Part shown: one piece after another, positions 54,872 through 64,000 of the stretch
Layout: each line of letters begins with the position of its first letter
Numbering within the stretch: the stretch's first letter is position 1
NCBI GenBank assembly: GCA_021234155.1
Contig: JAJEKV010000033.1
Span: 10,734,163-10,798,162, forward strand
DNA from: Isoetes taiwanensis
Lineage: Eukaryota > Streptophyta > Lycopodiopsida > Isoetales > Isoetaceae
DNA length: 64,000 bases
Direction of reading: 5' to 3'
Made by a program: the position numbers and the translations under genes
Notes under the pieces: generated by a model
The model's input: only the letters and a program-made list of their open reading frames with translations
Databases searched by the model: none
Told to the model about the DNA's origin: nothing

Positions 54872-55375
54872 AGAAAAGACTTCGAGCAAAGAAAAGACTT
54901 CCAGCAGAAAAAAAACTTGGTTAGGTGTAAGATATTTGCAATGGCATTATCAAGCTGCATCCACCCTGATACAAAAATAAACCAACCTGCTTGATCAATC
55001 AGAGTCGGGCAAGCCTGCTGGCGCCCAGCTCGTAACCCTGATACAAAAATATGCTGGCAATGAAAGCTCGTATGGCGCCCAGCTCGTATGGCGATGACTT
55101 CGAGCAAAGAAAAGACTTCCAGCAGAAAAAAAACTTGGTTAGGTGTAAGATATTTGCAATGGCATTATCAAGCTGCATCGACCCTGATACAAAAATAAAC
55201 CAACCTGCTTGATCAATCAGAGTCGGGCAAGCCTGCTGGCGCCCAGCTCGTAATCCTGATACAAAAATATGCTGGCGCCCAGCTCGTATGGCGATGACGG
55301 ACCTGCTTGAGGCGCTGAAGAATGCGCTCCCAGTATGGCGATGACTGACCTGCTTGAGGCGCTGAAGAGCCGAGC
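54872..55375. repeat. Direct duplication of about 210 bp with shorter nested repeats
   Basis: Blocks 54893-55054 and 55105-55273 are nearly identical (GACTTCCAGCAGAAAAAAAA through TGATACAAAAATATGCTGG). The right part adds copies of CGCCCAGCTCGTATGGCGAT and of GACCTGCTTGAGGCGCTGAA (55300 and 55348). The single-copy origin is not visible. Frames across it are repeat artefacts. Confidence 0.9.
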
Positions 55376-56162
55376 TGAGCACAAAAATTCGTAGCGAAAT
55401 GCTTCAAATGATTCCATAATTCAAATCCCATCATTCAATGCTGTCGGGCCTCTTCGAAAACAGGCAATTTAATTTCGCCAACTCGTTGGATCCCCGAGGG
55501 GGGAAGCTGGATGCCGGAGGGGGGCCGCAAGACCATGGGAATGCCGCATGCGGCGTTACATGCGGCTGGCACGAAACCCAACCCCCTCCCAAAATAAGAA
55601 AGAAGATATGACATTGGTTTTTAGGCAAATCTTAAAGAATGTAAACCATATATCTTTTCAATTAGTAACAGTTGGATCAGCATAAATGCCCTTTATTCCT
55701 CGATCTAGACCGTACATAGAAATCCTCGTTTGTGGGGTATGCCTGTACAGGTTTTGGTATACTGTATAACACAATTTGCAAAATACTATAAAATTTGAGG
55801 CAATGTACTATATGGTGTTGATTTTGTACATGTATAATATGATTTTACGGGGGCTCTCGCTGCCCGAAGTCACCCCCCGTGTGAATATGCACCCAAACCA
55901 AAGGGGGTTTCAGGGGGTTTTTAATTTTAAATTGTTAAATGTAATGATTTGTGTTAATTAATGTTGATGGTAGTCATATGTTGGTTGTTATATATAAAAA
56001 AAATTTGGGCCCTTCGGGCCCTAACAAAAGGGAGAAAAAAAGAGGAGAAAATGTTAAAGTCATCATAGGATCATACAAACGAATAAAAAACTCAGGATGA
56101 ATAAACAAATGCCAAATAGGAGTACCAAAGGTAAAAATAAAAGTTTCTAAGAAACTGCAAGA
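55376..56162. other. Intergenic DNA with a GGGCCC hairpin
   Basis: No gene found. A perfect hairpin GGGCCC TTC GGGCCC lies at 56007-56021 in an AT-rich setting. GC-rich text at 55490-55600 contains no known motif. Confidence 0.5.
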
Positions 56163-57820
56163 TTTTTTTCTTTTTTTTTTTATTTTTTCTTGAGAGCAAG
56201 ATATTTATATTTTATTAACAATATAATTTCTAAAGCCTAGTTGCACACACAAACAACACCAAGCTGGAGAAGCTGCCATCAGACATCTCTCCTTTATTCT
56301 GAAATACAAAGTGTACAAGCTTTACAAAGTAAAAGGAAACCCTCAAGCTGATCGGGCGAGCAAGCATAGGAAACAACACAGGGAACCCAAAGCATAAAGT
56401 CCAACAAGATGAACAAACTCCCACAGCATCCACTAGAATAAGCGTGGTGCTCCCAGGCTAAGGCATGCAGAGAAACTCCAAGGGCCGCTACTGGCAACCT
56501 GCAAAAGGAACAAAATAACTCCACATGAGAGCACACCAAAAACATGCAGTTACTCACGCCCATACTAGGGCCACTGCAAACGACACGAGACCACCACCAA
56601 CGGAAAAAAAAAAAAAAGGGGAACACGATAACTAGCACAAGGGCTATCCCACTACAGTGGGCACGGGGGTCACTATATGCTCACACCAGCCCACGGGCCA
56701 CACCTAAAGACAAATGGACAGCGGGGGAGAAATAGACACCAGCACGACTAGGAGAGGGGTGGGGAGGGTGGGAAGAGGAGGTGACGAAGGGAGAGACGCT
56801 CTAAGACGGCTGATGGGGAATCCCAAGGGGGCAGGATATAATTTTTTTTTTTTTTTTTTTTTTGAAGGTAAGAAATTTTTTTTTCAGATAGGAAGAATTA
56901 CATCAAAAAGATCCCTTAAGGATCAGATAACCTTGAAGTACAAAAGATCCCTTATGGATCGAATGAAATACTTGAAGCTTTAGTACTCATGTATTTTCAA
57001 AACATCTTCTTCCAGCTAGTTAGTACTACAGGATCAGAATCAACATCTTCCTAACTAGTAAAATACTACATGAGACAAATACAAATTTTCCTAAAGCTAC
57101 AAATAAATCCTGAATGCTCTCTAGCGCACCTCTTGCAACAGTAGAGATGACGACAAAAATACCTGAAGAAATATCATGAGCAATCTGCCACATTGCTCAA
57201 AGAAGCTGCCACGGCTCCAGAATAATCCATCCTCCAGAAGAATCAGCATTATATGCACCAGGAAAGATGCTGCATTGTCAGGAGAAATGCAGTCGGCATG
57301 AACTGGCTAGACACAAAGCCCCACCACCAAAAGTATGGCAATCTCAAGCATGAGCTTGAACAAGCAGCATGCCATCCAAGCATATCAGTACTTGAAGACA
57401 TGTGGTTCCGGGCATAACAGTACCAGTGGCAATCAAGCATCAGTACTTGAAAAATCGCTCAAGCATAGCAGTACCTGAGCAGAATCAAGTGCTTTAATAA
57501 ATCAAGCAATCTTGCAACTGCCATACTCCGTGTAGAAGCCTCATCCCGCATAAGAATTCCCTAGCTCGGCATTCTGACCCAGATCATATTTTATCCAAAA
57601 ATCTGAAGAATCGGGTAAGTCTGTTCTTCTTCTTTTTCAAGAGTCAAATCAGGAAGGGAAAGGCTTCTGGCATTACAGACCTGAGGAAAGAAATAAAGGC
57701 AGGATATAAATACATGAAGGGGAGAAGACAAGTCAACTAGCCTCAAGAAGCGGATTTATCTGCTTATCTCAAAACGCAGATAAATCGTACTTCTAGAGCC
57801 TAGTTGCACACACAAACAAC
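56163..57820 (-). mobile_element. 3' parts of minus-strand retroposons, split by another insertion
   Basis: On the minus strand a long A-rich tail ends at 56163. Upstream of the tail is a sequence with AATAAAA at about 56210. A block of about 30 bp (AGCCTAGTTGCACACACAAA plus CAAC) at 56237 recurs at 57796, so two related 3' ends are present. No coding domain is left. The organisation suits 5'-truncated LINEs or SINEs; I found no target duplication for this one. Confidence 0.4.
56842..57697 (-). mobile_element. 5'-truncated LINE-like retroposon, 856 bp, with 12-bp target duplication
   Basis: GGCAGGATATAA occurs at 56830-56841 and 57698-57709. Directly inside the left copy is a run of about 22 T (56842-56863), i.e. 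a poly(A) tail on the minus strand. Preceding it on that strand is TGTAATTCTTCCTATCTG plus A-rich DNA, a typical plant LINE 3' end. No ORF survives. Confidence 0.82.
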
Positions 57821-60043
57821 ATCAAGCTGAAAAACACATTTATTTATGGCTCCAAAGCCAAATAGCCTAAACAGTTCAACACGATTTTCCCAAATAATCA
57901 TGGCTAAAACATGAACAAGACCGCACTGCCACAAACAACCCAAGCTCTCCACAACCACATAGTATCGCTCAAGCTAAAGCCTGCCATGCTTGAGCTGCCT
58001 CCTTTGTACACCCTTAAGTAACCCCGAAACATTTCACACAAAGGTGACTGCTCAAGAACAAGAAGCTAAATATATCTTAATAACTCCATTAAACCATCAG
58101 ATAAGCCACTGCAATAATAGCGCCCTTGGATGCTAGATAAATAAATCCAGTGCCCTCTTCTTGCTGTACCCACCCTGTAGCGAACAGAACCATGACATAC
58201 CCCAAGCTAAACTTAGTGCAGCTAGGGCGAGTCTTCAAATGTTACAGTGACGAGTCCAAATCCGCCGCCTGCATCAAAACGTCCAGATCGTCCAGATGTA
58301 GGTTCTGGACCAATTCGAGGGTCACATAAATGATCTTGAGCACCCGTGGGATGCACTTAGTAATAAGAGGATGGACATCTGCCTTCGAAGGGTGCCCAAA
58401 AACATCCCTAGTATACTGATCTTTGGAAGCTAATTTAACCTATAAAGTATATATTTTACCCCAGATAATGGCAAAAAAAACCCCTAATGGTAAGTATACA
58501 AATACTAAATGGTAAAAAAAAGCCCCCCTTTATTGCATGCACATGTCCGGTACTGCAAAGAATACTGAATCCCCCGGGGCTTATGCAAAGCAAGATATTG
58601 TGTTAGTATGTTGGATTTAGAGATTTTAAGTCTGGATTTTAAATGACAGGTTATTTATCAAAAGAAGCAGTGAACATGGGTAATAGGACTGTAAAAAACT
58701 CACTCATGCTTGCCCCAACTAGATACCAATGCAAGAACACTCTACTTTGAAAGAAAGAATATGTTCCATGTCTAGAATAAAACTCAGCCAACTGATAGTG
58801 CCCATACCTTCCCCAAAATGAAAACGAATCAGAATACCCTTGAGTTCCTGAGCTGCAATGAGTGTAGCATCCCTGACTGCAATGAGTGCAGCCTTCCTGA
58901 CTACAGTGGGTGCAGCCATCTACCACGCTCCAGCATAATCCCCTAAACCTGAGAAATCTGACTAGAAATACCACTTTGATCTGTTATTATGCTAGATATA
59001 GAAAGGAGAAGGCATACCACTTTGATTGAGGTTTACCCATGGCTACCCATTCTAGTTAAGTCGCAGAAGAAGAAACAAGTAGCTGTTCTGATCATAAATC
59101 CTGCGCTGAAGATCTTCTTCTGAAGCTAAGGCGAGCTCCAAAGAAAGAGACGTTTACCACAAGATTAGAAGCGCATAACAACCAACTCTCAACTCTGCAA
59201 GAAAACAACGGAATGTGCAAGCCAATGGCCTAGCATCGACCCCTCTTCCAGCAAGCAAGGAAGGATAGATCTGCTGCACGAGATGGGCGGCCGCCTGCCG
59301 CCGCCCTAGCCGCTACTTAAACCTAACATCCCCACTAAAGCAATCAGTTTTGGAATCACTCTTGTTTCACTTAGCAATCTGCCATAGCCACTAGTTTCGG
59401 AACGGGGGTTTTCTCTTCTTGCCCTGCACAACACAGAAACGGTGGCCAACAAAAACCCTAAATAAAAGGGTTCTATGATTGAATGGTAGATATAAAAAAA
59501 GCATTGTGGTCCAGCCTATGACATATAGATAAATTGAATCACGACCATACAATTCTACCTCTCATCAAAAATCAACGGCCAAAAAATGGAGCACTCTAGA
59601 AATACTATTTAGTACACCTAGTTGAATACGGCAACAAAATCATAGAAAAACCTTAGTAAATATCGTACAAAAACACAAAAGAAACCCCATGTTATTATGC
59701 TAGATATTGCAATGGCGACATCCAAAAATACTCGTAGATCCAATTGCTCTGCAAATAATCAAATGGACAATGACCATTGATTTGTTTGTCCTTTCCAACG
59801 TGCCTGATTCAAATGTCAATCATCTCCATAAACATCGATAATCATAAATTCCTCATGTGTGTTGGTTGCTCAAATCAATCCCTTCTCCCAACAAGCCCTC
59901 TTTTGTTAAGGGTTCAAATAAAAGATCTCTACCTTTGTTTAGATAACAAGTGTATTTCCTTGCAAACTTGTATCTTTTTTTCTCTTAAGCAGGGATTGCA
60001 TTGTAGTGGGTCAGACTGCAGCAGTTTGAACTAAGGAAATGTT
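57821..60043. other. DNA with no recognised gene
   Basis: Minus-strand frames (for example at 58974-58651) derive from a minisatellite. A GC-rich patch at 59285-59325 (GGGCGGCCGCCTGCCGCCGC) could mark a former gene start but I cannot build a model. Confidence 0.35.
58853..58924. repeat. 24-bp minisatellite, three units
   Basis: CTGCAATGAGTGTAGCATCC plus CTGA, then two variants, at 58853-58876, 58877-58900 and 58901-58924. It gives a Cys/His/Ser repeat frame on the minus strand that should not be read as a zinc-binding protein. Confidence 0.9.
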
Positions 60044-60074
60044 CGTGGCGCCGCCACGATAAATTTCTTGTAGA
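60044..60074 (-). mobile_element. CACTA-like terminal motif (reverse orientation)
   Basis: CGTGGCG C CGCCACG (60044-60058) is followed by ATAAATTTCTTGTAGAG. Its reverse complement aligns with 7241-7277 (CTACAAGAAATTATCG...GCGAACATTTC). CACTA elements end TTTCTTGTAGTG; here one base differs. A degraded element end is inferred. Confidence 0.45.
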
Positions 60075-60435
60075 GATAAATATTATCACTAAATTGGGTC
60101 AACGACAATGATGTTACCATGTAGGCATGGGGGCATGCATGGCATCAAAATTAGGGCAAACAATCTTGGCCGTTGACTAAAACAGTGGGCAAGAATCTCA
60201 ACCATTCAAATTTATAGGAAGATCAAGGAGGTTGCAATTTCTTTTATATTATGGCGATAATCAATGCATTGACTTCGAGGAAGCTTCCTTTTTCTACATC
60301 AACTTCAAATGGTCGTAACTTGCAGTAGAGGGGTCGATTGAAGGTGAGACCCATGCCTTTGGATTCCTTTCATCGAGACCTTTTCAAAGAGTGGTGTCTT
60401 GGCATCATTTTATCTCAATTGGATCCAATGTAATC
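60075..60435. other. DNA without recognisable features
   Basis: Nothing supported between the CACTA-like end and the minisatellite. Confidence 0.4.
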
Positions 60436-61384
60436 GAATTTTAAGAATCTTCTTAGAATCTTCGAATTTGACGAAACCTATGCTAATTTAAGAGAATCTT
60501 AGGAAATTTTTATAGGATCTTAGAGAATCTAGAAAAATCTCAAGAGACTCTTAGGGAATCTATGAGAATCTCAAGAGTATCTTCGGGAACTTAGGAAAAT
60601 CTAAGGGAATCTTCATTTAAATCTTTGAGAATTTATGGAATCCTGATGAAATCTTGATGGAATCTTGGGGAATCTTCGTAGAACCTACGGAACCTAGGAG
60701 AATCTATATAGAATCTTGGGGAATTTTGAGATAATCTTTGAAAATCAAGAGATAATCTCAAGAGAATCTTAGGGGATCTAGGGGAATCTAAGGGCATCTT
60801 CATACAATCTTTGAGAATCTAGGGGAATCTTCATAGAATCGAAGGGAATTTAAGAGAATCTACATAGAGTCTCAAGGAATCTAGAGCAATCTTGGGATAA
60901 TATTTGGCAATCTAGGGGAATCTCAAGAGAATCTTAGGGAATCCATGGGAATCTCAAGAGAATCTTCACGAATCTAGGGGAATCTTTATAAAATCCTCTA
61001 GAATCTAGAGGAATCTTAATGGAATCTTAGAGAACCTTGAAGAATCTTCATATAATCTAAGAGAGTCTAGAAGAATCTACATGAAATCTTGGGGAATCTA
61101 GAGGAGTCTTCGAATAATCTTTGGAAATCTATGGGTCTTATGAGAATCTTTGGGAATGGTTATGGAACCTTAGGGAATCTAAGGGGATATAGGGAATCTA
61201 AAGGGATCTAGGAAAATCTTAGGGAAATTCATGTGAATCCCCATAGAATATTAAGGAATCTAGGAAAATCCTTGTAGAATCTTAGGAAATATAAGGGAAT
61301 GTTTGTAGAATCTTAGGAATCTATGGGGATCTTGTAGAATCTTAGGGAACCTAAGGGAAGTACAAGGGGATCTAGGGGATTCTA
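60436..61384. repeat. Degenerate GAATCT minisatellite, about 0.95 kb
   Basis: The hexamer GAATCT (or AATCTT/ AATCTA variants) recurs every 10-25 bases, linked by TTAGGG, CTAGGG, CAAGA and CTTTG words, for example AGAATCTTAGGGAATCTA and GGGGAATCTTCATAGAATC. More than 60 copies of the core are visible. No higher-order period is obvious by eye and no frame is open for long. Confidence 0.93.
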
Positions 61385-61884
61385 TCATGCTGGGTGTGTG
61401 GTCGGCTTCATACAGTCCTTCATAGTACAACCACTTGTATGCTTAATTTGTATATACCCCTCTCCATATGACATACCAATTATTCGTAGCACAACTATTC
61501 TTAATACCAATGCTTTAAAGCCGCTCCTCCTTTGGATTTCGCCTTCTTCTCTAAATGATCGATAGAAACATGAGCTATTTCGATGGCCAGTGCATGCATC
61601 TCTTAACATCCACGTATACTTTTTCTTTTGACTCATAGATTTAAAAATTGCACTCCTTGGCTCGGATTATGCCATGTGGCATAATATGGACCATAGATCA
61701 AAGATGCGTCATAGACACTATCCTTGAATTTTATATGATGCTACTAACCCCACTAATAACATTATCCTCTATTCAATTCACATATTAAGAGCATCGATCA
61801 AAGATCCACTACATACGCTAATTCTTTTGTTATATAGGAGGCTAACCCTATTCAATTCACATATTAAAAGCATTAAACTCGTTA
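61385..61884. other. DNA with a short direct repeat
   Basis: TATTCAATTCACATATTAA occurs at about 61774 and 61850, and ACTAATAACATT at about 61753 and 61884. No gene seen. Confidence 0.6.
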
Positions 61885-61913
61885 CTAATAACATTGCCCA
61901 GCATTGCTGGGCA
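61885..61913 (-). mobile_element. Degenerate Helitron-type 3' end
   Basis: On the minus strand, stem TGCCCAGC / GCTGGGCA with a 3-nt loop (61913-61895), then ATGTTA and TTAG before T. The layout is the same as the Helitron end at 46071-46100 (TGCCCGGC/GCCGGGCA, CTAG, T). The terminal C appears changed to T. No Rep or helicase sequence is nearby, so it would be a non-autonomous copy. Confidence 0.5.
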
Positions 61914-62440
61914 GGAGTTGGTAACCTGTAAATGATTTTTCGAAACACGACGCCTTAGATTGTTCGTATGAATGATAGAATATCGATATTTCAAAGCTGT
62001 GTTATAACAACTCCCACTTTTTAATGTCTTCTCACTAGCATGTTTGACCAATAGGCAATATTTGATGATCAAAACATAAGGCAAAGCTATAAGGAATTAT
62101 ACTGCGTAGAAATCCCTCTCTATCGCATAAATTCTATTTTTTAAAAGCGGTTGTGGAGCTATAGGCAGTTGTTGATCATTGCAATATTATAGAACTTCGT
62201 TCCATATTAGGGATGGCCATGTCCAATTGAGAAGTTATGTTAGTAAATTGACGTTAGAAGCATAGATGCTAACCACCATTATAGATGTTATTGTCTTATT
62301 GGCCAACTTGTACAACCCTTTTGGCAATTGGAATGGTATGCACAATGAAGGAAAAATAACAATGGAAAAATAGATTGTAGTAGAAAGTCCAAATTATTGT
62401 ACACAAAGATAAGGCAAGTTCAAGCTCAGCTCAATCTTTT

Positions 62441-63620
62441 TTTAGAACAAAGGCGCAATACACAATGCACAGACAGGAATAAAACCCTAGTGGATAGGCT
62501 GACCCAACTAGGCATAAACACCCGTCTATGCATAAGAAGAACACTATAAATACGTCTGCCAAATTATCACTTTTTTATCATCAGCTAGTGATGAGCAACG
62601 ACAAGCTTTAGTGATCTTCTGCTGAGCACAACGAAGAAGCTGCTGATCAGAGATGTGTGCATCTTGGAAAATACACAAATGTCGCCTCTGCCAGATAGAC
62701 CACGAAATCCAACTAGAAGCAAGATGAAATGTCCGCTTATGCAAGTTACACCAAATAGGGGGATAAAGTGCAAGTAGGATCTCCTGGCTAGTAAGAGACA
62801 CACTGAAAAGAGTGAACAACCACGCCCAAGCAAGCCGTAGACGATCGCACAAGAAGAAGCAGTGTTCAATAGTTTCAACACGTTGGCCACAAAGAAAGCA
62901 ACGATCTGAAACTCTAGTGTTCATCTTGTGAACTAAGACATTCACTCGAACACATCTATGGAGAATTTGCCATCGCAGTGCTGGCGCTTTAGGGTAGAGC
63001 AATTTATCCCATGTCCACATCCAAACACTTTTCCACTGTGGTTGAGGAACCTGAAGATGCCAGTGCTGGGATGGGGGGAGAGGCTCACAATCTAAAAGCA
63101 GCCTGTACGTGGAAGAAACAAATTTTTCTGGCTTAACACGTGCATCACATATCCAAATACGCACATCAGCCCGTGGTTGCTGCACAATGATGGCAAAAAA
63201 CCAGCCACCCCAGCCCAGATTTGCCGATCCCATCTGTATAACAGAAATCTCATCTGAAAAGCCTCCCATGACAAAAGATGACCAGAATCATACCAAGCTG
63301 CAAACATTAAAATCCTAGCTAGCCGCCAACGCCGTTGGGTCTTTGGATGTGCAAGTGCACATAAAGGCTGCTGATCATGCATACCTTGCAAGGGAAACCA
63401 CCAGTATGACATTGACAATGAAGCACAGTCTTGGGGATTAACATGGAATAAAAATCTAACCGCATCCCAGGAAACAAGCAGACCTTTAAGGAATGGGGAA
63501 GCTTGGATATGGATGCAGAGGATACAACAAGGCCCATGGGAGACCCTTGATAGTTGTCTTGTGAAAGGGGAGACACTGCAGAAGTGATTGCCTCACCAAC
63601 CTTAAGCCAGGAGAGTCAAC
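62441..63620 (-). mobile_element. 5'-truncated L1-type LINE with 16-bp target duplication
   Basis: CTCAGCTCAATCTTTT occurs at 62425-62440 and 63621-63636. The insert has a short T-run at its left end (poly(A) on the minus strand) and encodes the C-terminal part of a LINE ORF2 on the minus strand. It is 1.2 kb, so most of ORF2 and all of ORF1 are missing. Confidence 0.88.
62544..63576 (-). pseudogene. LINE ORF2 C-terminal fragment with zf-RVT domain
   Basis: The 241-codon frame 63269-62544 contains WTWDKLLYPKAPALRWQILH, RCVRVNVLVHKMNTRVSDRC and CFLCGQRVETIEHCFFLCDR. The last is the C-x2-C...H-x4-C zinc site of zf-RVT. WISWSIWQRRHLCIF and a charged tail follow. Frames at 63418-63092 and 63576-63319 extend it upstream with two shifts. 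The layout matches the end of the larger LINE's ORF2 (22603-23208), but the sequence is clearly from another family. Confidence 0.85.
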
Positions 63621-63623
63621 CTC

Positions 63624-63706
63624 AGCTCAATCTTTTGTTATGATAACATTTTTAAGATCTGCATTAGCTCAATCTTTTGTTATGATAGCATTTTAGATCA
63701 GCATTT
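63624..63706. repeat. Tandem duplication, two units of about 41 bp
   Basis: AGCTCAATCTTTTGTTATGA then TARCATTTT occurs at 63624 and 63666. The LINE inserted within the first unit, which is why its target duplication resembles the second unit too. Confidence 0.85.
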
Positions 63707-64000
63707 GCTTGCTCTAGAACAACATGTTGTCAATTGAAAAGCAAGAAACATGCTTGGCTGGGCATAAGAAACATAGTAAGGTGATTGCAGAGCTTAAGTT
63801 GCCTATGAAATATTCATATGTGTGCCATTTTATTTTATGGTGCAAAACTATCTTTTGGATTGTTGAGACAATACTCAATCTAGAACTTTAGACATAAACC
63901 ATGTCTTACAAAAAATTTATACGTGAAAATTACAATACAGAATCTATGCAATACTTTTTTGTATACTCATTGAAGACACACATTCTCTGTCACCACGGCC
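63707..64000. other. AT-rich DNA without recognisable features
   Basis: No gene or repeat link was identified up to the window edge. Confidence 0.4.

Noticed and set aside
58651-58974. Cys/His-rich frame looking like a zinc-binding repeat protein
   Set aside because: It is encoded by a 24-bp minisatellite and lacks any start or flanking coding sequence.
59285-59325. GC-rich GCCGCC patch as the start of a host gene
   Set aside because: No exon, splice site or downstream coding sequence could be linked to it.
7241-60074. A single 53-kb CACTA element bounded by the two similar hairpins
   Set aside because: No CACTA transposase in between, the ends are degenerate and no matching 3-bp flanks; two separate remnants are more likely.

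Overview
The window is nuclear DNA of a flowering plant, and almost all of it is transposable elements nested in one another. The signs are plant-type LTR retrotransposons with a tRNA-iMet primer site, plant L1-type LINEs with a DUF4283-like ORF1 and a zf-RVT tail, a plant Helitron, MITEs, GT-AG introns and a PLAT-stress gene fragment. I cannot name the species. I found no intact, clearly host-encoded gene, and no rRNA, tRNA or CRISPR array.

Layout. 1-6856: a decayed Ty3/gypsy element on the minus strand, with its primer site and one complete long LTR (2.8 kb, carrying a 398-bp tandem duplication). 7673-23470: two tandem copies of a roughly 0.56-kb sequence, each broken by insertions. Copy A carries two head-to-tail repeats. 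Copy B carries a 7.9-kb terminal-inverted-repeat DNA transposon (9354-17257) and a 5'-inverted L1-type LINE (17743-23257) with a perfect 18-bp target duplication. 24469-25100: a foldback MITE with a 9-bp target duplication. 25.1-26.7 kb: low-complexity DNA. 27267-41924: a small MITE split by a 14.4-kb Ty3/gypsy element (27489-41866; LTRs of 572 and 585 bp; target duplication TACAC). The second element contains a 13-N assembly gap flanked by two non-identical readings of the same 3.3-kb RT-to-integrase segment.

42.2-46 kb: a gag fragment and unrecognised sequence. 46071 to beyond 52.0 kb: a minus-strand Helitron with a textbook 3' end, an intact helicase ORF, a frameshifted Rep region and an intact spliced 162-residue ORF of unknown function downstream. 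53.6-54.4 kb: gene-like exons, one recognisable as PLAT/LH2. 54.9-55.4 kb: a local tandem duplication. 56.2-57.7 kb: 3' ends of minus-strand retroposons, one inside the other. 60436-61384: a long degenerate GAATCT minisatellite. 61885-61913: a second, degenerate Helitron-type 3' end. 62441-63620: a 5'-truncated LINE with a 16-bp target duplication.

The most novel object is the 9354-17257 transposon. Its plus-strand gene has a DFAENY / SDGCSSQFK / HGKGEHDGAGA signature that looks like a DDE-type catalytic core. On the minus strand it carries a cysteine-rich, coiled-coil-like protein and a NIF/FCP1-like HAD phosphatase domain. The most important caution is that 28-41 kb has the appearance of unpolished long-read sequence, so frameshifts there should not be read as biology.
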